Part shown: piece by piece, positions 7,932 to 21,643 of the stretch | Numbering within the stretch: position 1 is the stretch's first letter | Layout: every line of letters starts with the position of its first letter | Assembly: GCF_040783535.2 (NCBI RefSeq) | Contig: NZ_JBFONW020000001.1 | Coordinates: forward strand, 310,001 to 374,000 | Origin: Aestuariibius insulae | GTDB lineage: Bacteria > Pseudomonadota > Alphaproteobacteria > Rhodobacterales > Rhodobacteraceae | Reading direction: 5' to 3' | DNA: 64,000 bases | Program-made: the position numbers and the translations under genes | Notes under the pieces: model-generated | What the model was told of the DNA's origin: nothing | Databases searched by the model: none | What the model saw: the letters and a program-made list of their open reading frames with translations, nothing else

Positions 7932-8798
7932 ATGGCAGGATATGATGATCGCGACGGCAAGATCTGGATGGATGGACAGATTGTCGATTGGCGTTCGGCC
8001 AACGTACATATCCTGACCCACGCGATCCACTATGCCTCGTCTGTCTTCGAGGGAGAGCGCGCCTATGGCGGCAAGATCTTCGAAAGCCGCAAACACACAG
8101 AGCGTCTGCACGCCTCCGCCAACTATATCGACTTCGAGATCCCTTATACCGTCGACGAGATTGAGGCGGCCAAGCAGGAAGTGCTGACCGTCAACGGCCT
8201 GACCGATGCCTATGTCCGCGCCGTTGCCTGGCGCGGCGCGGGAGAGGATATGGGCGTCGCCTCCGCCCGGAACCCGGTCCGGCTCGCTATCGCGGCTTGG
8301 GAATGGGGCGCCTATTATGGCGATGCCAAGCACAAGGGCGCCAAGCTCGATATCTCGAAGTGGAAGCGCCCGTCCCCCGAGACGATCCCCTGTTTCGCCA
8401 AGGCGTCTGGGCTTTACATGATCTGCACGATGTCAAAGCATGCCGCAGAGGCAAAAGGCTGTTCGGATGCGATGATGTTCGATTATCGCGGCTATATCGC
8501 CGAGGCGACCGGCGCGAACATCTTCTTCGTTAAGGACGGCGAGGTTCATACCCCCAAACCCGACTGCTTCCTCAACGGCATCACCCGCCAGACGGTTATC
8601 GGCATGCTCGAGGATCGGCAGGTCCGGGTGCACGAACGCCACATCATGCCGGAAGAACTTGAAGGGTTCGAGCAATGCTGGCTCACCGGCACAGCGGCCG
8701 AGGTGACGCCGGTCGGGCAGATCGGCGACTACAATTTCGAAGTCGGTCAGATGGCGCGCGATATCTCGGACGACTACGAGACGCTGGTCAGAAGCTAG
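7932..8798 (+). CDS. ilvE: Branched-chain amino acid aminotransferase
   Basis: 288 residues of class IV PLP-dependent transaminases. The enzyme interconverts Leu/Ile/Val and their 2-keto acids with glutamate. Seen are WRSANVHILTHAIHYASSVFEGERAY at the N-terminus, the region FAKASGLYM with the likely PLP lysine, EATGANIFFVKDG, and the late motif LTGTAAEVTPVGQIG. A GGAGG just before the ATG at 7932 selects this start over the ATG at 7920, which overlaps the ribosome-binding site. It is divergent from petP-petR, the usual arrangement in Rhodobacterales. Confidence 0.93.
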   Translation: MAGYDDRDGKIWMDGQIVDWRSANVHILTHAIHYASSVFEGERAYGGKIFESRKHTERLHASANYIDFEIPYTVDEIEAAKQEVLTVNGLTDAYVRAVAWRGAGEDMGVASARNPVRLAIAAWEWGAYYGDAKHKGAKLDISKWKRPSPETIPCFAKASGLYMICTMSKHAAEAKGCSDAMMFDYRGYIAEATGANIFFVKDGEVHTPKPDCFLNGITRQTVIGMLEDRQVRVHERHIMPEELEGFEQCWLTGTAAEVTPVGQIGDYNFEVGQMARDISDDYETLVRS

Positions 8799-8989
8799 GC
8801 GTCGCCATCCCGTCTCCGCGCGATCGCAAGGAACCGCGTCATGCGAAGCGTCTCGCTCAGGCCGCGCGGTTTGCGGCGGATCATCTGGGTGGCCGGATGC
8901 AGTGTCTTGCGATGCGCTTGCTCGAGAAAGTGCCGGGTCCGTTGCCCGGCGCGGGTGTCGTGGCCCCGGTCGACGATATGGCGGGTCAT
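8795..8989 (-). CDS. Small arginine-rich protein of unknown function
   Basis: A 64-residue frame starts at an ATG at 8987-8989 with a GAGGGGAA ribosome-binding site about 6 bases before it. The product is strongly basic (many Arg/His, for example MIRRKPRG and IARRRDGDA). I do not recognise a family. It fills the gap between ilvE, whose end it overlaps by 4 bp, and the transporter downstream of ilvE. The base composition also opens antisense frames here, so the gene call rests mainly on the ribosome-binding site. Confidence 0.35.
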   Translation of the reverse strand: MTRHIVDRGHDTRAGQRTRHFLEQAHRKTLHPATQMIRRKPRGLSETLRMTRFLAIARRRDGDA

Positions 8990-9066
8990 GGTGTGGTTCC
9001 CCTCGCTGTTGGCAGGACGCACTATAATAGATTCGCGGGTCTTTCGCAGATCGCCGTTGTTTGCGC

Positions 9067-10008
9067 TCACATCTCGCCTTTCGCACGCACCTTCCGCTCG
9101 GCTGTTCGGCGCAGGCCCAGCTGGCGTTCCCGCAGCACGATCATGACCCCGGCCCCGATGATCAGCGTGGCCCCGGCCAGCATCGGAAGCGTCGGCACTT
9201 CGCTGAAGACAAGATAGCCGATCAGCAGCGCCCAGATCATCGACACATAGGTAAAGGGCGCAAGCACACCCGCATCGGCGAACCGATAGCTCGAGGTCAG
9301 GAGGATCTGCCCGCACCCGCCCAATAGCCCTGCACCGATCAGCCAGACCCATTCAAGGCCGACCGGCCAGACCCATCCGAAGGGGATCGTCAGCAAGGAC
9401 AGCGTCGCGGAGGTCAGCGAAAAGTAGAACACGATCGCCGCCGTCTTCTCCTTGCCCGACATGGCTTTCACAAAGGTTTGCGCCAAAGCGGCAAGGCATG
9501 CTGAAGCCAGAGTGACGATCAAACCGAACATTTCCCCGCTCGTCCCACCGGCCGAAAATCGGGGAAGCGAAATCACCACAACGCCCACAAGACCGATGAG
9601 AACCGCAAGAAGACGAATGAAGCGAAAACGCTCGCCCAGAAACAGGGCGGCAAAGACCACGAGCAAGACCGGCGTTACGAATCTTAGCGCGGTCACCTCA
9701 GGCAACGGCAGGTAGCGCAAACCTGCAAAGCCAAGGCCCATGGCGCAGGTGCCTGCGATACCGCGCACGGCATGGGGCCTCCAATCTCGTGTCGAGATGC
9801 CATTTGCCAGATCACCGCGCAGCGCCAGCCAGCCAAAAATCACCGGCATCGCAAAGACCGACCGAAAGAAGATCGCCTCGCCCGGCGGGATACGACCCGC
9901 AGCTTTGATGAGGGCGGACATGGCCGTAAAGATCGTCACGGCCAGAACCATCAGAAGGATCCCACGTCCAAGAGATTGATCGTGTGTCGTGGGGGCCGCG
10001 GCTGTCAT
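9067..10008 (-). CDS. DMT-superfamily (EamA) transporter
   Basis: About 313 residues with ten predicted membrane helices in two EamA repeats, for example ILLMVLAVTIFTAMSALIKAAG at the start of repeat one and LTSATLSLLTIPFGWVW, LIGAGLLGGCGQILLTSSYRFADAG and LAPFTYVSMIWALLIGYLVFSEVP in repeat two. The family exports small metabolites across the inner membrane, and the substrate cannot be inferred. The start at 10008 lies just after the stop of the phosphatase gene (10019). A longer start at 10053 would add a basic 15-residue stretch overlapping that gene. I see no strong ribosome-binding site at either. Confidence 0.85.
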   Translation of the reverse strand: MTAAAPTTHDQSLGRGILLMVLAVTIFTAMSALIKAAGRIPPGEAIFFRSVFAMPVIFGWLALRGDLANGISTRDWRPHAVRGIAGTCAMGLGFAGLRYLPLPEVTALRFVTPVLLVVFAALFLGERFRFIRLLAVLIGLVGVVVISLPRFSAGGTSGEMFGLIVTLASACLAALAQTFVKAMSGKEKTAAIVFYFSLTSATLSLLTIPFGWVWPVGLEWVWLIGAGLLGGCGQILLTSSYRFADAGVLAPFTYVSMIWALLIGYLVFSEVPTLPMLAGATLIIGAGVMIVLRERQLGLRRTAERKVRAKGEM

Positions 10009-10018
10009 AGCGGATGAT

Positions 10019-11017
10019 CTACGGCAGGACGGATCCCTCTTCCAGTGCCGCAATCACCCGGCTGTAATCCGCACCGACATGAACCGGGATGCCCATCCGC
10101 TCGATCTTCCGCGCAAAGTCCATGTCCTTTGCATCAGCCCCTGGGCCAAGTGCGCGTAGGATGACCCTGACGATACGCCCCGGATGTCGTTCGACCGCAT
10201 GCAGGTAGACCTCTGCATCATGCTGACCCGTATCGCCGATCAGGACAAAGCCCAGGTCGGGATTGGCGGCAAGGATACGATCCACCGCACTGCCCTTGTG
10301 ATCGCCGTGAGTGCCGGTAATCAGCTTTGTCTCGCTGATACCCAGATCGCGCAGAAACTTAGGGCCGCGTACCAGCCCGTTTCTTTCGAAGATATCCTCG
10401 AGAAACTGATGCAGGTTCCAGGGAGAGGACGACACGTAGAAAATCGGGTTAAGGTCGCGATGCAGCACCTGCATCAGCTTCACCGCATCGGGAAAGACAT
10501 GCCGGGTCAGCGCGTTGCCGGTCATCGACGTCCAAAGGTTACGCCACAGCGAATAGGCCCCGGTCTCCATCATCGTGTCATCGATATCCGAGATGACACC
10601 GTATTCCGCCTTGGGATGGCTGACCAAGACCGGCAAATGCACCTCGACCGGCTCTTCGACCTTCACATCCGCCCATCCAGGAGACACATCCGCCCGGGGC
10701 AGGATAAGAGTGAAGTACCCTTCCTCATCGCTCACGGCGCTGTGCTCGCCGGACCTAACCGTCACATCCGCCACTTCGTCGGTCAGAAAAAGGGAAATCA
10801 TCTGCCTGAGATTGGTGAACCAACTCTGATCCGCACGCGGGCTCTTGCGCCGGATCGACCCCAGGACACGCCCCCGGGCAACGATCGTATCCGCAGTGCT
10901 GTAACCGATATAGGGCTCAATCAGCGGGGCATCGGTCCGTTTGGACGTGAAAAGCGGCTCGATCACTCGCTCCAGCCGGGCCGCAACCGGCGCCAGCCGT
11001 GTCTTGAGAGCGCTCAT
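10019..11017 (-). CDS. App1-type phosphatidate phosphatase domain protein (DUF2183)
   Basis: 332 residues. The central VISDIDDTMMETGAY is the DxDxT motif of the HAD-like App1 catalytic domain, followed by PIFYVSSSPWNLHQFLEDIFERN and GDHKGSAVDRILAANPDLGFVLIGDTGQHDAEVY, which carry the second and third HAD motifs. Yeast App1 dephosphorylates phosphatidate at actin patches; bacterial members are uncharacterised. No signal peptide is evident. It sits 1 base from the sugar-dehydrogenase gene upstream and 10 bases from the transporter start, so the three are probably one transcript. Confidence 0.88.
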   Translation of the reverse strand: MSALKTRLAPVAARLERVIEPLFTSKRTDAPLIEPYIGYSTADTIVARGRVLGSIRRKSPRADQSWFTNLRQMISLFLTDEVADVTVRSGEHSAVSDEEGYFTLILPRADVSPGWADVKVEEPVEVHLPVLVSHPKAEYGVISDIDDTMMETGAYSLWRNLWTSMTGNALTRHVFPDAVKLMQVLHRDLNPIFYVSSSPWNLHQFLEDIFERNGLVRGPKFLRDLGISETKLITGTHGDHKGSAVDRILAANPDLGFVLIGDTGQHDAEVYLHAVERHPGRIVRVILRALGPGADAKDMDFARKIERMGIPVHVGADYSRVIAALEEGSVLP

Positions 11018-11018
11018 T

Positions 11019-12236
11019 TTACGAGGAAGAGCTGGGTGCCAGAACGATGATCTCGCCGTTGGGCTCGTCCGTCAAAAGCAGGACGCGGCCATCCGATGTC
11101 TGCTCCACATCCCGGACCCGTCCGATATCACGCAAAAGCCGCTCTTCCCCGACAACTGTCTCACCGTCCATCTCGAGCCGGACAAGCGCCCCGGGATAAA
11201 GCGATCCGGCCAGCACATCGCCCTGCCAATCGGGGAAGGCATCCCCGCTGTAGAAGATGAACCCGCCCGGCGCGATCACGGGATCCCAGTAGTAAACCGG
11301 CTGCTCCATCCCGTCGCGCGCGGTCTCGCCCGCGCCGATCGGTTGTCCGGAATAGCGCTCTCCGTACGAGATCACAGGCCACCCGTAATTCAGCCCCGCC
11401 TCCGGCTGGTTCAACTCGTCTCCACCTTTGGGCCCATGCTCCAGCGTCCAGATCTCTCCGGTCTCTGGATGGATATCCGCCCCCTGGATATTCCGGTGGC
11501 CATAGGACCAAATCGTATCGATTGCATCGGCCTGACCGACAAAGGGATTATCCTCCGGAGCGGATCCGTCCGGACGAACGCGAATGACCTTGCCATAGGT
11601 CTTGTCCAGATCCTGCGCAAAAACGCGCTCCTCCAGCGAGGAATGCTCGCCCGTCGTGATAAAGGCCAGACCGTTCTGATCAAAGATGATGCGGCTGCCG
11701 TAATGCATCGATGTGGGGGAGGGGGGATCCTGTACGAAGATATCCTCCACCTCGGTCAAAGAAGCCAGATCTTCACTCAGAACACCCCGCCCGACGGCCG
11801 TAACGCTTCTGCCGCCCTCCATCGGTTTTGCATAGGTCCAGTAGATCAGGCGATCTTCGGCGAATGTCGGGCCGACCTCGACATCCAAGAGACCGCCTTG
11901 TCCTTGCGCATGGATCTCCGGCAGACCCGAAATCGGATCCGAGATCGTACCATCGGCGGTGACAGAGCGCATGCGCCCGGGCCGTTCCGTCACGAGAAAG
12001 CTGCCACCTGGCAGTTCGGCAATACCCCAGGGATGCTCAAGCGGCCCTGCTAGAACGCTTTGCTCGAACTCTGCGTCCGAGGTCATCGCGGGTGCTCTTG
12101 TCTGAAGCGGAAAAGCGGGCTCGAACCCGGGTACATTCTTCTCACCCTGCACGACCGGCTCCCCCGTCTGCGCAAGAAGAGGACCAGGCCCGGCAAGACA
12201 CAGGGCGACGAGAGGCAAAAGGCGGGGTAGCGACAT
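11019..12236 (-). CDS. Periplasmic PQQ-dependent sugar (aldose) dehydrogenase, YliI-like
   Basis: About 405 residues with a cleavable signal peptide (MSLPRLLPLVALCLAGPGPLLAQ) and the six-bladed propeller of soluble PQQ glucose/aldose sugar dehydrogenases. Family motifs include LEHPWGIAELPGGSFLVTERPGRMR, QGQGGLLDVEVGPTF, YGHRNIQGADIHPETGEIWTLEHGPKGGDELN and GLNYGWPVISYG. It oxidises aldoses in the periplasm with PQQ and Ca2+. The start at 12236 is preferred because it begins exactly at the signal peptide. Genes for PQQ synthesis are not in the window. Confidence 0.9.
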   Translation of the reverse strand: MSLPRLLPLVALCLAGPGPLLAQTGEPVVQGEKNVPGFEPAFPLQTRAPAMTSDAEFEQSVLAGPLEHPWGIAELPGGSFLVTERPGRMRSVTADGTISDPISGLPEIHAQGQGGLLDVEVGPTFAEDRLIYWTYAKPMEGGRSVTAVGRGVLSEDLASLTEVEDIFVQDPPSPTSMHYGSRIIFDQNGLAFITTGEHSSLEERVFAQDLDKTYGKVIRVRPDGSAPEDNPFVGQADAIDTIWSYGHRNIQGADIHPETGEIWTLEHGPKGGDELNQPEAGLNYGWPVISYGERYSGQPIGAGETARDGMEQPVYYWDPVIAPGGFIFYSGDAFPDWQGDVLAGSLYPGALVRLEMDGETVVGEERLLRDIGRVRDVEQTSDGRVLLLTDEPNGEIIVLAPSSSS

Positions 12237-12316
12237 CGGAAAGCTCCGGTTGAACAGCATCTGATAAGGCAACGGCGTGTCACCAAAGCAGTTCCGTCCA
12301 TGGCAATCACATCATG

Positions 12317-13360
12317 TCAGTCGGCCTTTGCCAGCCGAACGGCAGCCCAGCGTGCCGCATCCGCCACCGCTGGATCGGGATCGTCGGTCAATTGACCGAC
12401 CGACGACGCAAGGGACCCATCGCCCGAATTTCCAATCGCATAGGCCACGTTCCGGACAAACCGGTTGCGACCGATCCGCTTGATTGGGCTCCCGGAAAAT
12501 AGCGTACGAAACTCCGGGTCCGTCAGTGCTGCAAGAGAGGACAGCGACGGCGCCTTCAATTCGGGTCGCATCGACAGGCGCTGGTCCCGGGCGGTGGCCG
12601 CGAACTTGTTCCACGGACAGACCGCGAGACAGTCGTCGCAGCCATAGATCCTGTTGCCAAGTGCCGGGCGAAGATCCTCGTCCACCGGTCCATGATGTTC
12701 GATTGTCAGATACGAAATGCAACGCCGCGCATCGAGCTGGAACGGCGCCGGGAAAGCCTCCGTCGGGCAAATGTCCAGACAGGCGCGGCAGGACCCACAA
12801 TGCTCCTCCCCAGGCCGATCGGGAGGCAGATCCAATGTCGTGAAGATTGCGCCGAGAAAGAACCAGTTCCCAAGATCCCGGCTCAACAGGTTGGTATGCT
12901 TGCCCTGCCATCCTAGACCAGCCGCCTCGGCAAGAGGTTTCTCCATAACGGGTGCCGTATCGACGAAGACCTTGATCTGCTCTCCGGGCGCCTGCTCCAG
13001 CAGCCACCGCCCGACCCGTTTCAGACGCTTCTTCACGACGTCATGATAATCCCGCCCGCCCGCATAGACGCTGATCGCGCCTCGGTCGCGCAGGCTTAGA
13101 AGGTCAAGCGGGTCGTAATCTGGTGTGTAGCTCTCGGCCATCATGATGACCGACCGCGCCTCGGACCAAAGAGCGGCCGGATCGCTCCTCCAATGGGTAC
13201 GCTCGGCCATCCACGCCATTTGACCGTGCCGGTCGGTCTCAAGAAACGTGTTGAGCCGTTCCGGAAGCTGAGGAACCGCCGTCGGACGGCAGATCCCAAC
13301 CGCGGAAAATCCCGCCTCCAGCGCAAAAGAGGTCAGCGTCGCCTTGAGATCCTCGGACAC
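12317..13360 (-). CDS. queG: Epoxyqueuosine reductase
   Basis: 347 residues. QueG reduces epoxyqueuosine to queuosine in tRNA wobble position 34, using cobalamin and two [4Fe-4S] clusters. The clusters are marked by CGSCRACLDICPTEAF and CDDCLAVCPWNKFA. The catalytic-domain segment with MAESYTPDYDPLDL and YAGGRDYHDVVKKRLKR is also typical. The C-terminal part has HEAT-like repeats (ALTDPEFRTLFSGSPIKRIGRNRFVRNVAYAIGN). It follows a GST gene by 27 bases on the same strand. Confidence 0.95.
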   Translation of the reverse strand: MSEDLKATLTSFALEAGFSAVGICRPTAVPQLPERLNTFLETDRHGQMAWMAERTHWRSDPAALWSEARSVIMMAESYTPDYDPLDLLSLRDRGAISVYAGGRDYHDVVKKRLKRVGRWLLEQAPGEQIKVFVDTAPVMEKPLAEAAGLGWQGKHTNLLSRDLGNWFFLGAIFTTLDLPPDRPGEEHCGSCRACLDICPTEAFPAPFQLDARRCISYLTIEHHGPVDEDLRPALGNRIYGCDDCLAVCPWNKFAATARDQRLSMRPELKAPSLSSLAALTDPEFRTLFSGSPIKRIGRNRFVRNVAYAIGNSGDGSLASSVGQLTDDPDPAVADAARWAAVRLAKAD

Positions 13361-13387
13361 CGACAGCTCCTGTTGTTGATGGATGGT

Positions 13388-14053
13388 CTAGAAATCCAGA
13401 TCCGCATATTGGCGCGAGGGCGGAAAGCCCGAGACCTGATCGGCCAATAAGGACCGGAAAGCCGGGCGTGATTTGATCTTCGCGTACCAATCACGCACCG
13501 CTTCCGACCTGTCCCAGTCGACATCCGAGATATAGTCCAGACAGCTCAGATGCGACGCCGCCGCGAAATCCGCAAGGGTCATGACATCACCAGCCAACCA
13601 GCGCCGCTGCTCGAGCAGCCAAGCCATGTAATCGAGATGGAACTTGATCGCCTTAGCGCCTTCCTTGACGCGAGTGCTGTCGGGATATCCGGTCGACATC
13701 AGTTTGCGGAAAACGCGCTCGCCCAAAAGCTTCGACGTGACCTCATCGTTGAACTTCCCGTCAAACCAAGCAACCAACCGGCGCACCTCGTGGCGCGCTT
13801 CGGCCTTGCCGGGCAGCAAAGCAGGGTCCGGCACAGTCTCTTCAAGGTATTCGCAGATCGCGAGGCTGTCGGGCAAGAAGCGGCCATCCATCCGCAAGAT
13901 TGGCACCTTCCCCGCAGGATTGCGTCTCAGGAATTCCTGTGACTGCTCCCAGTATCGCTCTTCGACAAGCTCCACCTCGATCTTTTTCTCCGCCAGCGTC
14001 AGGCGGACTTTTCGGGAAAACGGGGAGAGCGGGAAATGGTAAAGACGATTCAT
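13388..14053 (-). CDS. Glutathione S-transferase family protein
   Basis: 221 residues. The N-terminal thioredoxin-like domain reads LYHFPLSPFSRKVRLTLAEKK, then NPAGKVPIL with the cis-proline and PDSLAICEYLEE with the glutathione gamma-glutamyl contact (D/S pair). The C-terminal helical domain includes LAGDVMTLADFAAASHLSCLDY, the conserved N-capping/hydrophobic staple region. Substrate is unknown. It lies 27 bases upstream of queG and is probably cotranscribed. Confidence 0.9.
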   Translation of the reverse strand: MNRLYHFPLSPFSRKVRLTLAEKKIEVELVEERYWEQSQEFLRRNPAGKVPILRMDGRFLPDSLAICEYLEETVPDPALLPGKAEARHEVRRLVAWFDGKFNDEVTSKLLGERVFRKLMSTGYPDSTRVKEGAKAIKFHLDYMAWLLEQRRWLAGDVMTLADFAAASHLSCLDYISDVDWDRSEAVRDWYAKIKSRPAFRSLLADQVSGFPPSRQYADLDF

Positions 14054-14146
14054 GGGGCCTGCTTGGGGGTCCGGGATCGACTTGTCATGCCGTGGACCCG
14101 CGTATTTTTCAACCGTGATGCGCCGATAATTCGGCAGATGGACGGA

Positions 14147-14872
14147 TCACCGCTCGAAGCAGGCCGATCTCCCATCCGCCCGGATCGTCGCCGCGCCGTC
14201 CAAGATCCCTGCCGCCCGCCGCCTGACAAATTCCGATGGCCGCGAGGCAGAGCGGCCCTTGGGGTCCGGCAAGATCGCAGCTAGGCGCGCGGCCTGCACG
14301 GCAGACAGCTCCATCGCCGAGACGCCGAAGTAATGGCGAGCCGCTGCCTCGATGCCGAAGACACCCGCATCGAACTCGGCCACGTTAAGGTACACTTCCA
14401 GGATGCGTCGTTTCGTCCAAACAGCCTCCACCGTGGGCGTCAGAACCGCCTCAAGCGCTTTGCGCGTCCAGGACCGACCATGCCAGAGATAGACGTTTTT
14501 GACCGTCTGCTGGCTTATCGTCGACGCCCCGCGCCCGCCGCCACCTTCCAGCGCGGTGCGGATCGCATCGAGATCGAGCCCCCAATGCAGGCAGAAATTC
14601 GCATCCTCCGCCGCGACCGCACTGCGGGCCATCACCGGAGCAATCCGCTCCATCGGAACCCAATCACGCTTGAGCGGACCCTCGCGCGACCGCTCCGCTA
14701 TCATGTAAGGCGTCGCCGGCGGCGGCACGATACCGTAAAGCGCGATAAAGAAAGCGACCACAGCGACAACCGCCAAAACCCCGCGCGCAATCCAGCGGGT
14801 CAGCCGCCGCCGCAAACTGACCTTGGTCTTCTTCTTTCGCGTCGGTTTCTTCTTAGCTGCCTGTCGTGCCAC
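14147..14872 (-). CDS. mtgA: Monofunctional peptidoglycan glycosyltransferase
   Basis: 241 residues with a very basic N-terminus (KKKPTRKKKTKVSLRRRLTR), one membrane anchor at about residues 30-50, and a GT51 domain. GT51 motifs are AVAAEDANFCLHWGLD with the catalytic Glu, GASTISQQTVKN, and RKALEAVLTPTVEAVWTKRRILEVYLNVAEF. It polymerises lipid II into glycan strands in the periplasm. It lies downstream of gltB on the same strand, 115 bases away. Confidence 0.95.
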   Translation of the reverse strand: MARQAAKKKPTRKKKTKVSLRRRLTRWIARGVLAVVAVVAFFIALYGIVPPPATPYMIAERSREGPLKRDWVPMERIAPVMARSAVAAEDANFCLHWGLDLDAIRTALEGGGGRGASTISQQTVKNVYLWHGRSWTRKALEAVLTPTVEAVWTKRRILEVYLNVAEFDAGVFGIEAAARHYFGVSAMELSAVQAARLAAILPDPKGRSASRPSEFVRRRAAGILDGAATIRADGRSACFER

Positions 14873-14987
14873 GATCTCTTGCCTCTTCTGGGCACCATAA
14901 AAAGCAGCAGGCGCCTTTGTCCAAGACGCCCGCTTCGATTCATAGGCAGTTTTGAGCGCGGGGAGGCGCGCACGTCACAGGGACCCG

Positions 14988-19517
<4,530 letters not shown>

Positions 19518-19569
19518 GAGGCATCTCCCCCATTACCAAGCCCCATCCGGGGCGGCAGATCGTGTTCGG

Positions 19570-20271
19570 TTATTGCGCGGTGTCCAGGCTGAAAGAGATT
19601 GCCTGAACCGCGCATCCATGGATCGGGGTCAACGACAGAAAGCCCGTCTCCCCCGGAAAGATAAAGTCGACCGGAGAGCTGTCTTCCGTCGCTTCAAACT
19701 CGGTATCCTCTTCGCCCGAGGACACCGTCGAAACACCGCCAAGAAAAGTGCGCCAATCCTGCTGAATGAACTCGCGCCCGACGCTTTTCCACATAAGCTC
19801 GCCGGTTTCGCTGAACGCGCGAACCTCATATTCCGTCCGATCAAGCACGACATTGTCAATCTCGACCGTCTCGCCCGTCAGCCGGTCCGAGCCGATATAG
19901 CGAGTGATCGTCCCGTTGGTCGATTCGGTGGTAAAGTCGAAACTGTCTTCACCCTTCTCGACCAAGTTCGAGAAGGACGCCGGATCTTTCGATTTTAACA
20001 ACCGGTCGGTCGTATTCGAAAACGGACGGTAGCTTTCGACCCATTGCGTTTCGTTGTCGATCAGACCCGCATAGGTCAGCCCTTCGAGGTCGAAATCCGC
20101 ACGGCGGCGGCTTCCATCCTCGTCCGCCTCGCAAGTGAAGTGATGCGAGACTGTGCAGTCTTTTTGCTGAACCGTGACCTGCGCGGTGCAGCCTTCGGGC
20201 ACATCCAGCACATCCTGCGCCAGGACAGGCGCGGGAAGAACAAGGGCAAGCGCGAGCGAAATCTTATGCAT
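19570..20271 (-). CDS. Secreted protein, third copy of a tandem paralogous family
   Basis: About 233 residues, starting with a signal peptide (MHKISLALALVLPAPVLAQ). The mature protein begins VPEGCTAQVTVQQKDCTVSHHFTC and ends SPVDFIFPGETGFLSLTPIHGCAVQ, both shared with the next two genes upstream, so the cysteines probably form conserved disulfides. A GGAG lies before the ATG at 20271, and the upstream stop and an in-frame ATG form TAATG, suggesting coupling. The protein is predicted to be periplasmic and mainly beta. I do not recognise a named family. Position in the gltD-gltB operon ties its expression to ammonium assimilation. Confidence 0.75.
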   Translation of the reverse strand: MHKISLALALVLPAPVLAQDVLDVPEGCTAQVTVQQKDCTVSHHFTCEADEDGSRRRADFDLEGLTYAGLIDNETQWVESYRPFSNTTDRLLKSKDPASFSNLVEKGEDSFDFTTESTNGTITRYIGSDRLTGETVEIDNVVLDRTEYEVRAFSETGELMWKSVGREFIQQDWRTFLGGVSTVSSGEEDTEFEATEDSSPVDFIFPGETGFLSLTPIHGCAVQAISFSLDTAQ

Positions 20272-20282
20272 ATCAAACTCCA

Positions 20283-20963
20283 TTATTCCGCATCGAACGC
20301 GACGTCGATCGCGCAACCATGGATCGGCTCCAGCGCCAGAAATCCGTCGTCCTCCGGAAAGACGATATCAACAGGCCGCCGCTCTTCTTCGTGAATGACG
20401 GTCCCTTCGGGATCCCAGACCTGGTGCGTACGCGGCAGGTACATCCGCCATTCCCGCGAGATAAAATTCGTCCCCGCTTCCATACGCTGAACCTCGCCCT
20501 CACCGTTCGCCACGCGGTTCTGGAACGAGATCACGCCGAACTCGACGCCGTCGATCACCTCGGTCTCTTTCTCAAGCCGGTCGACGCCGGTCCAGCGCAG
20601 CTCTTCCCCATCAGCGGACCGCGTCATGAAATCGAACTGATCCTCCCCGGTTTCCAAAAGCTCCGACAACGAAAAAGGATCCGTCTCGCTCACGGTCCGC
20701 CGGGCCGTGGCGGCAGGCAACGAAAAGCTCTGCACCCAGCGCGTCTCCCGATCGATCCGGCTGGCATTGCCGCGCCCGTTTCGATCGGTGAAGACGGCCC
20801 ACTGATGGCCATCGGGATCAACCGCGCACGTAAAGTGATGCGACAGGCTGCAGTTGTCGTATTGCACCGTCAGATAGGCTTCACAGCCCCGGGGCAAGGC
20901 AAATTGTCCGGCATGCGCACCGGAGGCGCAGCCCAGGATCAGGCCGACTACCGCATATCTCAT
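20283..20963 (-). CDS. Secreted protein, second copy of a tandem paralogous family
   Basis: About 226 residues. The signal peptide is MRYAVVGLILGCASGAHA. The N-terminal domain reads LPRGCEAYLTVQYDNCSLSHHFTCAVDPDGHQW and the C-terminus RPVDIVFPEDDGFLALEPIHGCAIDV, matching the flanking copies in cysteine placement. Its start codon overlaps the stop of the upstream copy as ATGA, which selects 20963 over an ATG at 20999. Function is unknown and export to the periplasm is predicted. Confidence 0.75.
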   Translation of the reverse strand: MRYAVVGLILGCASGAHAGQFALPRGCEAYLTVQYDNCSLSHHFTCAVDPDGHQWAVFTDRNGRGNASRIDRETRWVQSFSLPAATARRTVSETDPFSLSELLETGEDQFDFMTRSADGEELRWTGVDRLEKETEVIDGVEFGVISFQNRVANGEGEVQRMEAGTNFISREWRMYLPRTHQVWDPEGTVIHEEERRPVDIVFPEDDGFLALEPIHGCAIDVAFDAE

Positions 20964-21643
20964 CGGCTCACCTCCCAGGATGACAACATCGCTCCGCAAT
21001 CATAGATGGGCCGGTTCGGAAAGAACCCGGGCTCTCCGGGATAGATGAAATCGACAGGCGAGGAATTCCGAACCAGATCGGGCGCATCCCGCTGCCAGCT
21101 CTCGCCGAAGAGAAAGATCCGGTGCGCCTCGCTCACGAATTGCCGGCCCTCCATCTGCTCAAGAATGATGCCATTCTCGGTCATGACATCGAACGCGTAT
21201 TCAGTATTCCTGAGAACCTCTCCATCGACGACAGTCTCTTCGCCTGTCAGCTTGTCGTAACCCACGTAACGAAGACCGTTGCCGTCCGCGTCCCGGATCG
21301 TGAAGTCATAGGTGTCGTAGCCGTTCGCGAAAAGCTCGGTCATATCTTCGGGATCCTCGGCCGGGACGACCATCCGTTCGGTCCGGATCGGACTGAAGTA
21401 ATGGGTCTCCAGCCATTGGAACTCCGCATCGACCTTGCGCAGGCGGCTCGGTCCGGTCTCGTTGAAAAGGGCCATCCACTGTTCGCCGTCCGGATCGGCT
21501 TCACAAGTCCAGATATTGGTCATCAGACAGTTGCGGAATTGAATGGTCAGCTTGCCCTCGCATCCAGCAGGCGCCGAAAACGCCGCCGCCTCGGATGACG
21601 CGACCAAAGCACCGATCAGAACCCAGGACCGCACCGAACTCAT
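20960..21643 (-). CDS. Secreted protein, first copy of a tandem paralogous family
   Basis: 227 residues with a signal peptide (MSSVRSWVLIGALVASSEAAA). It shares the family frame: PAGCEGKLTIQFRNCLMTNIWTCEADPDGEQW near the N-terminus and SSPVDFIYPGEPGFFPNRPIYDCGAML at the end. The SHHFTC of the other two copies is replaced here by TNIWTC, so the His pair is lost and this copy is the most diverged. Its ATG overlaps the gltD stop (ATGA), showing that it is coupled to gltD. Function is unknown. Confidence 0.75.
   Translation of the reverse strand: MSSVRSWVLIGALVASSEAAAFSAPAGCEGKLTIQFRNCLMTNIWTCEADPDGEQWMALFNETGPSRLRKVDAEFQWLETHYFSPIRTERMVVPAEDPEDMTELFANGYDTYDFTIRDADGNGLRYVGYDKLTGEETVVDGEVLRNTEYAFDVMTENGIILEQMEGRQFVSEAHRIFLFGESWQRDAPDLVRNSSPVDFIYPGEPGFFPNRPIYDCGAMLSSWEVSR

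Noticed and set aside
8433..9086. A 217-residue minus-strand frame over the end of ilvE
   Set aside because: Most of it is opposite ilvE and its product has no recognisable domain. A shorter frame at 8795-8989 with a ribosome-binding site is preferred.
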